Shown in pieces: positions 42,753 through 51,995 of a DNA stretch of 64,000 nt. The first letter of the stretch is position 1, and each line of letters begins with the position of its first letter. Location of the stretch: NCBI RefSeq assembly GCF_001676705.1, contig NZ_CP016170.1, forward strand, positions 3,224,001-3,288,000. The letters run 5' to 3'. Source of the stretch: Bordetella bronchialis (GTDB lineage: Bacteria; Pseudomonadota; Gammaproteobacteria; Burkholderiales; Burkholderiaceae_B). The notes beneath the pieces are model-generated. The model did not search any database. It was given only the letters and a program-made list of their open reading frames with translations, and was not told where the DNA came from. A program made the position numbers and the translations under genes.

Positions 42753-43796
42753 ATGAAAAGCCCTCGTTCCACCTTGTCCACCCTGATGGGCGCGCTGTGC
42801 CTTGCCGGCGCGGCCTATTCCGCCCCGGCACTGGCCGCCGGCGAAGTCACCCTGTACACCACGCGCGAGCCCAAGCTGATCCAGCCGCTGCTCGACGCCT
42901 ATACCGAAGCCAGCGGTGTCAAGGTCAATACGGTGTTCGTGAAGGACGGCCTGCTCGAACGCGTCAAGGCCGAAGGCGAGAAGTCGCCCGCCGACGTGCT
43001 GATGACGGTGGATATCGGCAATCTGCTGGACCTGGTGGACGGCGGCGTCACGCAGGCCGCGCCGTCGCAGGCCCTGGAATCGGTGGTGCCCGCCAACCTG
43101 CGCGGCCCGGGCGGCAGCTGGTATGCCCTGTCGCTGCGCGACCGCGTGCTCTACGTCGAAAAAGACCTGCCGGTGACGTCCTTCCGCTACGAGGACCTGG
43201 CCGATCCCAAGTGGAAGGGCAAGGTCTGCATCCGTTCCGGCCAGCACCCGTACAACACGGGCCTGATCGCCGCCATGATCGCCCATGACGGAGCCGAGGC
43301 CACGGAAAAATGGCTGCGCGGCGTCAAGGCCAACCTGGCGCGCAAGGCCGCCGGCGGCGACCGCGACGTGGCGCGCGACATCCTGGGCGGCATCTGCGAC
43401 ATCGGACTGGCCAACGCCTACTACGTGGGCCACATGAAGAACGCCGAGCCGGGTACGGACGCGCGCAAATGGGGCGACGCCATCAAGGTCGTGCGCCCCA
43501 CCTTCGCCACGACCAAGGATGGCGGCACGCACGTGAACATCAGCGGCGCCGCGGTGGCCAAGCACGCCCCGCACAAGGCCGAAGCGGTCAAGCTGCTGGA
43601 ATACCTGGTGTCGGAACCCGCCCAGGCTTTGTACGCGCAGGCCAACTACGAATACCCGGTTCGCGCGGGCGTCAAGCTGGATCCCGTGGTCGCCAGCTTC
43701 GGGCCGCTCAAGGTGGATGCCCTGCCCGTGGCCGACATCGCCAAGTACCGCAAGCAAGCGAGCGAGCTCGTCGACAAGGTGGGCTTCGATAACTGA
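42753..43796 (+). CDS. fbpA: ferric iron ABC transporter, periplasmic iron-binding protein FbpA
   Basis: Protein of 347 residues with a signal peptide ending near PALAA-GEV. The mature part begins EVTLYTTREPKL as in FbpA/HitA. The double tyrosine that coordinates Fe3+ is Tyr223-Tyr224 in NAYYVGH. It binds naked ferric iron in the periplasm and passes it to the FbpB permease. The stop overlaps the fbpB start (TGATG). The first gene of a complete fbpABC operon. Confidence 0.93.
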   Translation: MKSPRSTLSTLMGALCLAGAAYSAPALAAGEVTLYTTREPKLIQPLLDAYTEASGVKVNTVFVKDGLLERVKAEGEKSPADVLMTVDIGNLLDLVDGGVTQAAPSQALESVVPANLRGPGGSWYALSLRDRVLYVEKDLPVTSFRYEDLADPKWKGKVCIRSGQHPYNTGLIAAMIAHDGAEATEKWLRGVKANLARKAAGGDRDVARDILGGICDIGLANAYYVGHMKNAEPGTDARKWGDAIKVVRPTFATTKDGGTHVNISGAAVAKHAPHKAEAVKLLEYLVSEPAQALYAQANYEYPVRAGVKLDPVVASFGPLKVDALPVADIAKYRKQASELVDKVGFDN

Positions 43797-45523
43797 TGGC
43801 CTGGTCATGGGGCGCGGCACTGATCGCGCTGGTGGTGTGCGCCCCGCTGGCGGCGCTGGGATGGCAGGCCTTGGGCGCCAGCGCGGGCCATTGGGCGCAC
43901 CTGGCGCACTATGTCCTGCCGCAAGCCGCCGCCAACACCGGCCTGTTGCTGCTCGGCGTGGCCGTGCTGACGGCCGCGCTGGGCACCGGCAGCGCCTGGC
44001 TGGTCAGCGCCTATGAGTTCCGCGGGCGCCGCGTACTGAGCTGGGCCCTGCTGCTGCCCCTGGCCGTACCGACCTATATCGTCGCCTTCGCCTACCTGGA
44101 CCTGCTGCATCCCATAGGTCCCGTACAAGGGGCGATCCGCGCGCTGCTGGGCTACGACAGCCCGCGCCAATTCCGCCTGCCCGACCTGCGCTCATTACCG
44201 GGCGCCATCTTCGTCCTGGGCTTCGCGCTGTACCCCTACGTCTACCTCACCACCCGCGCCATGTTCATGACGCAGGCGGCCAACGTACTGGAAGCGGCCC
44301 GCACGCTGGGCGCCAGCCGCCGCGCGGCCTTCTGGCGCGTCGCCCTGCCCATGGCGCGGCCGGCCATCGCGGTGGGGCTGAGCCTGGCCCTGCTCGAAAC
44401 GCTGAACGATATCGGCGCATCCGAGTTCCTGGGGGTGCAGACCCTGACGGTGTCGGTCTACACCACCTGGGTTACCCGCTCGGACCTGGCATCGGCGGCG
44501 CAGATCGCGCTGGCCATGCTCGTCATCGTGGTGATCCTGATCCTGCTGGAGCGGCGTGGACGCCGCCGCCAGCGCTACGCGGCCACGCAGCGGATGCGGC
44601 CCATGCAGCCGCTGCGGCTGCATGGCGGGGCCGCCGCCCTGGCCGCCGGCCTGTGCGCCATCCCGGTGATGCTGGGCTTCCTGGCGCCCGCGCTGTACCT
44701 GCTCTGGGAAACGCAGAAGCGCCTGCATCTGGTCGGCGGCGTCTCGCGCCAGCTCTGGGCCGCGGCGGGCAATACGCTGGCCATCGCGGGTACGGCCACC
44801 GTCGTCACCCTGGCCTGCGGCATGTTGGTGGCGTGGGCCGCGCGCGCCACCCGCGAAAGCGGCCGGCGCCGCCTGGCGCCGCTGTGCGCGCGGGCAGCGG
44901 GGCTGGGCTATGCGATTCCGGGCACCGTGCTGGCGATCGGCCTGTTGACGCCGCTCGCCCTGGTCGACCGCGCCTGGTCGGCCCTGTCCGGGGGCGCGGG
45001 GCTGGTGCTGATGGGCTCGGCCGCCGCCCTCGTCTGCGCCTATGTCATCCGCTTCCTGGCGATCGCGGCCGGCGGCCTGGAGGCCGGGCTGGCCCGCATC
45101 CCGCCGTCGCTGGAACAGGCCTCGCGCCTGCTGGGCGAAACCGCGGGCGGTACGCTGCGGCGGGTGCATCTTCCCCTGCTGCGCCCCGCCATGGCGGGCG
45201 CGGCGCTGCTGGTCTTCGTCGATGCGATGAAGGAACTGCCGGCCACGCTGCTGCTGCGGCCGATGAATTTCGACACGCTGGCGACCTGGCTGTATGGCGA
45301 GGCCGCGCGCGGCACCTACGAAGAAGGCGCCGTGGCCGCGCTGGCCATCGTTGCCGCCGGCCTGTTACCGGTGATCCTGCTGGCGCGCGGCCAGGAAAAA
45401 CTGCCCGGGGCCCGCGCCGCGGATGCGCGCCGAGCCGCGCCGGCGGCCCGCCCAGGCACTGGACATGATCGTGACACGGGCGCGACGCGGCCGCCGCCCA
45501 TGAAGATGGACAAGACCCTATGA
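43796..45523 (+). CDS. fbpB: ferric iron ABC transporter permease FbpB
   Basis: Fused double permease of 575 residues with about twelve membrane segments, as expected for FbpB. Two EAA loops are visible: EAARTLGASRRAAFW followed by LPMARP, and EQASRLLGETAGGT followed by LPLLRP. The C-terminal tail of about 45 residues is hydrophilic and low-complexity (ARAADARRAAPAARPG), longer than usual. Start and stop both overlap the neighbouring genes, showing translational coupling. Confidence 0.93.
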   Translation: MAWSWGAALIALVVCAPLAALGWQALGASAGHWAHLAHYVLPQAAANTGLLLLGVAVLTAALGTGSAWLVSAYEFRGRRVLSWALLLPLAVPTYIVAFAYLDLLHPIGPVQGAIRALLGYDSPRQFRLPDLRSLPGAIFVLGFALYPYVYLTTRAMFMTQAANVLEAARTLGASRRAAFWRVALPMARPAIAVGLSLALLETLNDIGASEFLGVQTLTVSVYTTWVTRSDLASAAQIALAMLVIVVILILLERRGRRRQRYAATQRMRPMQPLRLHGGAAALAAGLCAIPVMLGFLAPALYLLWETQKRLHLVGGVSRQLWAAAGNTLAIAGTATVVTLACGMLVAWAARATRESGRRRLAPLCARAAGLGYAIPGTVLAIGLLTPLALVDRAWSALSGGAGLVLMGSAAALVCAYVIRFLAIAAGGLEAGLARIPPSLEQASRLLGETAGGTLRRVHLPLLRPAMAGAALLVFVDAMKELPATLLLRPMNFDTLATWLYGEAARGTYEEGAVAALAIVAAGLLPVILLARGQEKLPGARAADARRAAPAARPGTGHDRDTGATRPPPMKMDKTL

Positions 45524-46308
45524 CCGCCTCGCTGGAACTCGACCGCCTGAGCCTGGCCTACGACACGCCGCGGGGCGTCGTGCGCGTGGTGAACGAACTC
45601 TCGCTGGCCTTGCCGGGCGGACATATCGGCTGCCTGCTCGGTCCGTCGGGCTGCGGCAAGACCACGGTGCTGCGCGCCATCGCCGGCTTCGAACCGCCGG
45701 TGGGCGGACGCATCCTGCTGGACGGCGCCGTGCTGTCCAGCCCGGGCCATTGCGTGGCGCCGGAACGCCGGCGCGTGGGCATGATGTTCCAGGATTACGC
45801 GCTCTTCCCCCACCTGTCCGTGCGGCGCAACGTGGCGTTCGGCCTGCGGCGCCAGGCGCGCGCCGACCAGGAGCGACGGGTCGCCGAGATGCTGGAGCTG
45901 GTGGGCCTGGCGCATGCCGCGGACAGCTATCCGCACGAGCTGTCCGGCGGCCAGCAGCAACGCGTGGCGCTGGCGCGCGCCCTGGCGCCTTCGCCGGACC
46001 TGCTGCTGCTGGACGAACCGTTTTCCAACCTGGATGCGGACGCGCGGGAACGGCTGGCGTTCGAGGTGCGCGACATCCTGAAGCACACCGGCCACACGGC
46101 GGTGCTGGTCACGCACGACCAGGCCGAAGCCTTCGCCATCGCCGATCGCATCGGGGTCATGACACAAGGCCAGGTGGCGCAGTGGGATACGCCCTATAAC
46201 CTGCGCCACCATCCGGCCACGCCTTTCGTGGCCGATTTCATCCGCCGCGAAGCCCTGGCGGAACAGCGCGCCGCCGCCTATGCGCGCGGCGCGCGGCGGC
46301 TCGCATAG
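45520..46308 (+). CDS. fbpC: ferric iron ABC transporter ATP-binding protein FbpC
   Basis: ATPase of 262 residues. Walker A GPSGCGKTT, Q-loop in MMFQDYALFPHLSV, signature LSGGQQQRVALARAL, Walker B LLLLDEPFSNLD and H-loop VTHDQAEAF are all intact. It lacks the long C-terminal regulatory domain found in many FbpC proteins, ending soon after the ATPase core. Its start overlaps the fbpB stop (ATGA). Confidence 0.93.
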   Translation: MTASLELDRLSLAYDTPRGVVRVVNELSLALPGGHIGCLLGPSGCGKTTVLRAIAGFEPPVGGRILLDGAVLSSPGHCVAPERRRVGMMFQDYALFPHLSVRRNVAFGLRRQARADQERRVAEMLELVGLAHAADSYPHELSGGQQQRVALARALAPSPDLLLLDEPFSNLDADARERLAFEVRDILKHTGHTAVLVTHDQAEAFAIADRIGVMTQGQVAQWDTPYNLRHHPATPFVADFIRREALAEQRAAAYARGARRLA

Positions 46309-46315
46309 GCAACCG

Positions 46316-47242
46316 CTAACGCGAAGGCAGGGGCGCGAGCGGCGCCCAGGCCGGCGCGGGGATGAACTCCGTGGTGTCTTCCGGCACGGTCTGGTTGAAG
46401 CGGTCGCGCATCCAATCCTCGCGCGCCTGCTCGATGCGATCGCGCCGGCTGGAGACGAAGTTCCACCACAGGTAGCGCGGGCCATCCAGCGGCTCGCCGC
46501 CCAGCAACGCGACGCGCGCAGCCGTGGCGGCCTTCAGCGTCACCACCTTGCCTGGCGCCAGCACGACCAGCCGTCCCGATTCGAACCGCTGGCCATCGAT
46601 CTCGACTTCGCCGCGGGCGATATATGCCGCGCGTTCCTCGTATTCCGCGTCGAGCGAGAGGCGGGCGCCCGCCTCCAGCGTGATATCGCCCAGGAATAGG
46701 GGCGACAGGGTCCGCACCGAGGATGTCCGGCCGAACAGGGAACCGGCGACGATCTGCGCCCGGATGCCCTCGCCTTCCAGCACCGCCTGCGCGCCGCGGT
46801 CGTAGTGCACGAAGCCAGGGTCGGTTTCCTCGTGCGCGGCGGGCAGCGCCACCCAGGACTGCAGGCCGGCAAGCGGCTGCGCCCGGGTGCGGCTGTCGGC
46901 GGAGGACCGTTCCGAGTGCACGATGCCGCGGCCGGCGGTCATCCAGTTCACCTCGCCCGGCAGGATGGTGCGCACATTGCCGGCGCCGTCGCGGTGCACG
47001 ATGGCGCCTTCGTACAGATAGGTCACGGTGGACAGGCCGATATGCGGATGCGGCCGCACATCGATACCCACACCCGCCGGCAACATGGCCGGACCCATTT
47101 CATCCAGGAAAACGAAGGGCCCCACGGTGCGGCGCTCGCGCGAGGGCAAGGCGCGCCGCACCTCGAAGTTGCCGATATCGCTGGTGCGTGGGATCACCAC
47201 GGCTTCGACCGAGGCGGGAAATTCTGGGCTGAGTTGGGACAT
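46316..47242 (-). CDS. pirin family protein
   Basis: Bicupin of 308 residues. The metal-binding motif of pirins is present: RPHPHIGLSTVTYLYEG with two His and, later, MTAGRGIVHSE with His and Glu. Some bacterial pirins have quercetinase activity, others modulate metabolic enzymes. It ends 7 bp from the stop of fbpC (convergent) and is one of two pirin genes in a row on this strand, 115 bp apart. Confidence 0.9.
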   Translation of the reverse strand: MSQLSPEFPASVEAVVIPRTSDIGNFEVRRALPSRERRTVGPFVFLDEMGPAMLPAGVGIDVRPHPHIGLSTVTYLYEGAIVHRDGAGNVRTILPGEVNWMTAGRGIVHSERSSADSRTRAQPLAGLQSWVALPAAHEETDPGFVHYDRGAQAVLEGEGIRAQIVAGSLFGRTSSVRTLSPLFLGDITLEAGARLSLDAEYEERAAYIARGEVEIDGQRFESGRLVVLAPGKVVTLKAATAARVALLGGEPLDGPRYLWWNFVSSRRDRIEQAREDWMRDRFNQTVPEDTTEFIPAPAWAPLAPLPSR

Positions 47243-47357
47243 GGCGATGCTCCGTAGGCAGGCGATGGAGAACTATGGCTCGAATCGGCGCGCCGCGCCA
47301 TCGCGGCGTCCGTCCGTTCGTCCCGCGCCGGCGGCGCGGGACGAACAGGACTGCGGG

Positions 47358-48056
47358 TCACGGCAGGTCGAACACCAGGACTTCGGCGCCCTCGCCCTTT
47401 GCCAGGGAGATCGCGTCCTCATCCTGCACGGCCAGCGCGTCGCCGGCCACCAGGGCCTGGCCGTTGACCGTCACCTGTCCGCGGGCCACATGCACCCAGG
47501 CGCGGCGCCCCGGCGCCAGGGATAGCGTCGCGCTTTCTTCGCCATCGAACAGGCCGACGTACAGGCGCGCATCCTGGTGGATCAGCACGGAGCCTTCGGC
47601 CGCGTCCGGCGAGGCCACCAGGCGCAGGCGGCCGCGCTTGTCGGCTTCCTCGAAACGCTTTTCCTCGTAGCCCGGATCGATGCCGACGGCATTGGGTTCG
47701 ATCCAGATCTGCAGCAGGTGCGTGCCTTTGTCGGCCTGCGGATTGAATTCCGAGTGCAGCACGCCGCGGCCGGCGCTCATGCGCTGCACGTCGCCCGGGC
47801 GTATCGTCGAACCGTTGCCCATGCTGTCCTTGTGCGCCACGGCGCCGTCCAGCACATAGGTCAGGATCTCCATATCGCGGTGGCCGTGGGTGCCGAAGCC
47901 GCGGCCGGCGGCGATCCGGTCGTCGTTGATCACGCGCAGCGGGCCGAAACCCATGTGGCGCGGGTCATAGTAGTTGGCGAAGGAAAAGGTATGGTGGCTC
48001 TTGAGCCAACCGTGGTCGGCGTAGCCGCGTTCTTCGCTGCGTCGCAGGGTAAGCAT
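47358..48056 (-). CDS. pirin family protein (YhhW-like)
   Basis: Shorter pirin of 232 residues, like E. coli YhhW. Metal-ligand region THGHRDMEILTYVLDGAV and MSAGRGVLHSEFN are conserved. It is not a fragment of the neighbouring pirin; the sequences differ and the length is that of the YhhW class, which has quercetin 2,3-dioxygenase activity. The ATG at 48056 has AGGAG 8 nt upstream. It is divergent from a LysR gene, the likely regulator. Confidence 0.92.
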   Translation of the reverse strand: MLTLRRSEERGYADHGWLKSHHTFSFANYYDPRHMGFGPLRVINDDRIAAGRGFGTHGHRDMEILTYVLDGAVAHKDSMGNGSTIRPGDVQRMSAGRGVLHSEFNPQADKGTHLLQIWIEPNAVGIDPGYEEKRFEEADKRGRLRLVASPDAAEGSVLIHQDARLYVGLFDGEESATLSLAPGRRAWVHVARGQVTVNGQALVAGDALAVQDEDAISLAKGEGAEVLVFDLP

Positions 48057-48262
48057 GGCGTGGACTCCTGTTGAACGTTGTCGATGAACGTCATTGTGGG
48101 CGTCCGCGGCCGGCTTGCGGCTGAACCGTTTTGAAGAGATCATTCAATAAATTTGAATGCCTCGCCGGCCGGTGCCGGCAGCCGCCGTGCCACGCGGCGG
48201 CGCCGGCTTGCGCGCCGCTCGCCGCAACGCCCGGCCCCGATCAACCCAGCCCTGGGTCCCCC

Positions 48263-49261
48263 ATGCCGCCGTCATCCGCCGCCGCCTCTCCCGACGCCCT
48301 GCTCACGCCCGAACTGCTGCTGCTCGTCGACGCCATCGCCCGCCACGGCAGCTTCGCCAAGGCGGCGCGCGAGATGGGCAAGGTGCCGTCCGCCGTCACC
48401 TATTCGATACGCAACCTGGAAGACCGCCTGGATGTGCTGCTGTTCGACCGCAGCGGTCATCGCGCGGTACTGACGCCGGCCGGCCAGGCGCTGCTGGACG
48501 ACGGCCGCCTGTTGCTGAGATCGCTGGAAGACCTGACGCGCCGTGTGCGCCGCATCGCCACGGGATGGGAACCGGAACTGCGCATCGCCGTCAATGGCGT
48601 CCTGCCCTGGCCGCCGCTGTACGACCTGATCGAGGAATTCCAGGAGCTGGGCAGCGCGACCAAGCTGCGGTTCACCAGCGAAGTGCTAAGCGGCACCTGG
48701 GACGCGCTGACCGGCGGGCGGGCAGACCTGCTGATCGGCGGGGATGCGGCCCTGGCGCCGCCGGGACGCTTCGCGGCGCGGCCGCTGGGCGAGGTGCACC
48801 TGGTCTTCTGCGTGGCGCCGCATCATCCCCTGGCGCGGGTGGAACATGCGCTCACCCCCGCGGACATCGGCGCCCATTGCGCCGTGGTGGTGGCGGATAC
48901 GTCGCGCGCCCTGCCGCCGCTGACGCGCGGCCTGCTGGATACGCAGCAGCGGGTGGTAATGCCGACGATGCAGGCCAAGATCGACGCGCAGATACGCGGC
49001 GTGGGCTGCGGCTATATCCCGCGCCTGCTGGCCGCGCCCTACCTGGGCCAGGGCCTGCTGATGGAGAAACCCACCCGGGACGGGGGGATACACGAACGCC
49101 TGTCCTGCGCCTGGCGCGCGCCGGCGCGCGGCGAAGCCTTGAAGTGGTGGCTGAAGAAACTGGAATCGCCGCGCCTGCAAGGCAGCCTGGTGGACACGCC
49201 GGCCACTGGAAGCGGCGGCAGGAACGAGACGGGTAACAGCCGGCCGGGCCGGTCGGGATAA
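48263..49261 (+). CDS. LysR-family transcriptional regulator
   Basis: Regulator of 332 residues. The helix-turn-helix is RHGSFAKAAREMGKVPSAVTYSIRNLE; effector domain motifs include ELRIAVNGVLPWPPLYDLIEEF. It resembles the YhaJ/DhcR-type group that is often divergent from pirin genes. The start at 48263 is used because the preceding reading is a Pro/Ala-rich extension without support. The C-terminus ends in a short Gly/Ser/Asn-rich tail, and the stop runs into a 23-bp tandem repeat. Confidence 0.88.
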   Translation: MPPSSAAASPDALLTPELLLLVDAIARHGSFAKAAREMGKVPSAVTYSIRNLEDRLDVLLFDRSGHRAVLTPAGQALLDDGRLLLRSLEDLTRRVRRIATGWEPELRIAVNGVLPWPPLYDLIEEFQELGSATKLRFTSEVLSGTWDALTGGRADLLIGGDAALAPPGRFAARPLGEVHLVFCVAPHHPLARVEHALTPADIGAHCAVVVADTSRALPPLTRGLLDTQQRVVMPTMQAKIDAQIRGVGCGYIPRLLAAPYLGQGLLMEKPTRDGGIHERLSCAWRAPARGEALKWWLKKLESPRLQGSLVDTPATGSGGRNETGNSRPGRSG

Positions 49262-49352
49262 GGACCGCAAGCCATCCGGGACGAAGACCACGAGCCATCC
49301 AGGACGAAGACGGCAAGCCGTTCGGGATCAAAACGGCGAGCCGTTCGGGATA
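49261..49352 (+). repeat. 23-bp degenerate tandem repeat, 4 units
   Basis: Units at 49261-49283, 49284-49306, 49307-49329 and 49330-49352 share AAGACGGCAAGCC(A/G)TTC-like sequence with the 3' part GGGA or AGGA. They begin in the stop codon of the LysR gene and occupy most of the gap to the end of ntrC. Possible transcript-end structure or chance expansion. Confidence 0.8.
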
Positions 49353-49393
49353 CGTACGGCTCGGCCGCGCCGGGTACGCGGGCCGGCCGCCCG

Positions 49394-50860
49394 CTATTCG
49401 TCTTCCATTCCCAGGTCGCGCAGCTTGCGGGTGATCGTATTGCGGCCTATGCCCAGCCGGGATGCGGCCTCCACGCGGCGGCCTCGGCTGGCCTGCAGCG
49501 CGGTCTGCAGCAGGATGCGCTCGAACTGCCGCGTCAGGGTCGCCATGATGGCCGGCTCGCCGCGATCCAGGCGATGCTGGGCGTCGCGCAGCAGCGACTC
49601 CTGCCAGCTTTGCGGCGCGGCCTCCGCCGGCGGCGCGCTACCCGTGGCGGCCGCGGGACGCGGCGCCGCCGCTTGCGGCGCGCCGTGTTCCATGGCGCGG
49701 ATCTCCGGCGGCAGGTCCGCGCGCTCGATGGTCTGTCCCGGCGCCATCACGGTCAGCCAATGGCAGAAATTCTCCAGCTGCCGCACGTTGCCCGGGAAAT
49801 CGAAGCGCGTCAGCACGGCCAACGCCTCGGGGGTAAGGCGCTTGGCCGACACGCCCAGCTGCCGCGCGCTCAGTGTCAGGAAATGCTGCGCCAGCGCGGG
49901 AATGTCTTCCACCCGCTCGCGCAAGGGCGGCAGCCTCAGGCGTATGACGTTCAGGCGGTGGAACAGGTCTTCGCGGAACAGGCCCTGCTCCACCCGCTGT
50001 TCCAACGGCTGGTGCGTCGCGGCGACGATGCGCACGTCCACCCGCACGGGCTGGGCGCCGCCCACGCGGTAGAACGTTCCTTCGGCCAGCACGCGCAGCA
50101 GACGGGTCTGCAACTCGATAGGCATATCGCCGATCTCGTCCAGGAACAGGGTACCCCCGTGGGCTTCCTCGAAGCGGCCGCGGCGCAGCGTGTTGGCGCC
50201 GGTGAAGGCGCCACGCTCGTGGCCGAAGAGTTCGGCCTCCAGCAGGTCGCGCGGAATGGCCGCGGCATTCAGCGCCACGAAGGGCCCCTTGGCCCGCGCG
50301 CCGTGGCCATGCAGGGCGCGCGCCACCAGTTCCTTGCCGGTGCCGGATTCGCCCGTGATCAGTACGGTGACCTTGGACTGGGCCAGGCGGCCGATCGCGC
50401 GGAAGATCTCCTGCATGGCCGGCGATGCCGATTGCGTCATCATCCAGCGTTCGCCGGGATCGGTCTGCGTGGCCGAAGCGTCGCCGCTGGGCCCGCCAGC
50501 CGATTCCTGCGCCGCGCGCTGGATCAGCGACACCGCCTCGTTGACGTCGAAGGGCTTGGCCAGGTAATCGAAGGCGCCGCCCTGGAAGGCCGACACCGTG
50601 CTGTCCAGGTCGGCGAACGCCGTCATTACGATGACGGGCAGCGCCGGATGGCCTTCCTTGATCTGGCGCAGCAGGTCCAGGCCGTTGCCGCCGGGCATGC
50701 GGATGTCCGATACCAGCGCGGCCGGCTCGTCGCCTTCCAGCGCGCTCAGGACATCGTTGGCCTGGGAAAAGCTGCGGGTATTTATGCCGGCCCGCGCCAG
50801 GGCCTTTTCAAGCACCCAGCGTATCGCCTGGTCATCGTCTACGATCCAAACTGGTTTCAT
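49394..50860 (-). CDS. ntrC: nitrogen regulation response regulator NtrC (NR-I)
   Basis: Sigma-54 activator of 488 residues. The receiver domain has its phospho-acceptor at Asp52 (VSDIRMPG). The AAA+ domain has Walker A GESGTGKE, the sigma-54 contact loop GAFTGA and Walker B LFLDEIGDM. The Fis-type helix-turn-helix at the end contains EAASRLGIGRNTITRKL. It activates nitrogen-assimilation genes, including glnA, on phosphorylation by NtrB. The start overlaps the ntrB stop (ATGA). A long Pro/Ala linker precedes the DNA-binding domain. Confidence 0.96.
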   Translation of the reverse strand: MKPVWIVDDDQAIRWVLEKALARAGINTRSFSQANDVLSALEGDEPAALVSDIRMPGGNGLDLLRQIKEGHPALPVIVMTAFADLDSTVSAFQGGAFDYLAKPFDVNEAVSLIQRAAQESAGGPSGDASATQTDPGERWMMTQSASPAMQEIFRAIGRLAQSKVTVLITGESGTGKELVARALHGHGARAKGPFVALNAAAIPRDLLEAELFGHERGAFTGANTLRRGRFEEAHGGTLFLDEIGDMPIELQTRLLRVLAEGTFYRVGGAQPVRVDVRIVAATHQPLEQRVEQGLFREDLFHRLNVIRLRLPPLRERVEDIPALAQHFLTLSARQLGVSAKRLTPEALAVLTRFDFPGNVRQLENFCHWLTVMAPGQTIERADLPPEIRAMEHGAPQAAAPRPAAATGSAPPAEAAPQSWQESLLRDAQHRLDRGEPAIMATLTRQFERILLQTALQASRGRRVEAASRLGIGRNTITRKLRDLGMEDE

Positions 50861-51918
50861 GCGGGTTCCATCGGCAGGACCAGGCGGAACTCAGTATGCC
50901 TGGGTCGGGATTCGAATTCGATGATGCCGCCGTGCTGCTGCACGAAGTCCTGGGCCAGGCTCAGGCCCAGGCCCGTGCCGCCGGGACGCGCGGTAACGAG
51001 CGGATGGAAAATGCGGTCGCGGATATGTTCCGGTACGCCGGGACCGTTATCGATAATGGAAAGTACCGCCGCCAGCCGGTGCTGGCGGTGCGCCAGCATG
51101 ACCCGCCGCGCCACCCGCGTGCGCAGCGTGATCTGGGGCGGCGGCACGTCCCCGTCCCTGGCTTGCAGCGACAGCTCCTGCGCGGCATTGCGCGCGACGT
51201 TCAACACCGCCTGCATCAGGCGCGCCGCGTCGCCCTGCAGGTCCGGCATGGAGGCATCGTAGTCGCGCACGATGGAGATCCCGTCGCGGAATTCCGCCTG
51301 GATCAGCGCGCTGACGCGTTCGCAGACTTCGTGGATATTGACCGGACGCGCGTTCAAGGGCACGCGCTGCGGTCCGATCAGGCGGTCGACCAGCGCCTGC
51401 AGCCGGTCGGCCTCGGAAATGATGACCTGGGTATATTCCGCCAGCGCGGGGTCGGGCAGTTCGCCTTCCAGCAGCTGCGCGGCGCCGCGCAGGCCACCCA
51501 GCGGATTCTTGACTTCGTGCGCCAGGTTGCGCAGCAACTGGCGATGGGTTTCGATTTCGTCGACCAGGCGGTGGTTGCGGTCGGCCGCCACGCGCAGCTC
51601 GATCTCGCGCGCCTCGATCAGCACGGGCCAGGCCTGGCCCATCAGCGCGACGGTGGTTACCACCACGCTGACGGATTCGGCGCCTCGCCGCAGCGAAGTC
51701 ATCTGGCGCACATCGGCCACATTGCCCGCCTGCGCCAGATCGATCGAGGATTGCATGGCCTCGCGGTCGTCGAACAAGGCGGCCGCCGGCTGCCCGGTCA
51801 GCTGCCGCCGGGAACGGCCGAGCAAATCCTCGGCCGCCGCATTGGCGTATTCGACGCACCCCTGCTCGTTCACCAGCAGTACCGATGTGGCGAGCAGTTC
51901 GAAGGCTTCTACATTCAT
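50857..51918 (-). CDS. ntrB: nitrogen regulation sensor kinase NtrB (NR-II)
   Basis: Soluble histidine kinase of 353 residues. An N-terminal PAS domain (LATSVLLVNEQGCVEYANAA) is followed by the H-box NLAHEVKNPLGGLRGAA and ATP-lid sequences DNGPGVPEHI and GGTGLGLSLAQDF. It phosphorylates or dephosphorylates NtrC under control of the PII protein. The ATG at 51918 is used, with a GTG at 51927 as alternative. It follows glnA on the same strand after a 77-bp gap that contains a strong hairpin. Confidence 0.95.
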   Translation of the reverse strand: MNVEAFELLATSVLLVNEQGCVEYANAAAEDLLGRSRRQLTGQPAAALFDDREAMQSSIDLAQAGNVADVRQMTSLRRGAESVSVVVTTVALMGQAWPVLIEAREIELRVAADRNHRLVDEIETHRQLLRNLAHEVKNPLGGLRGAAQLLEGELPDPALAEYTQVIISEADRLQALVDRLIGPQRVPLNARPVNIHEVCERVSALIQAEFRDGISIVRDYDASMPDLQGDAARLMQAVLNVARNAAQELSLQARDGDVPPPQITLRTRVARRVMLAHRQHRLAAVLSIIDNGPGVPEHIRDRIFHPLVTARPGGTGLGLSLAQDFVQQHGGIIEFESRPRHTEFRLVLPMEPA

Positions 51919-51942
51919 CGTCTTCACCCGGGGCGGTGTACA

Positions 51943-51966
51943 GGCGGACCGGCACCCCGGTCCGCC
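51943..51966 (-). terminator. attenuator-like hairpin between glnA and ntrB
   Basis: A perfect 10-bp stem, GGCGGACCGG / CCGGTCCGCC, with a 4-nt loop lies between the glnA stop and the ntrB start. Without a T run it is not a strong terminator, but partial termination here would keep ntrBC expression well below that of glnA, as known in enteric glnALG operons. Confidence 0.55.
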
Positions 51967-51995
51967 CCTGCGTACCCCGGGAAATCAGCCGGCGA

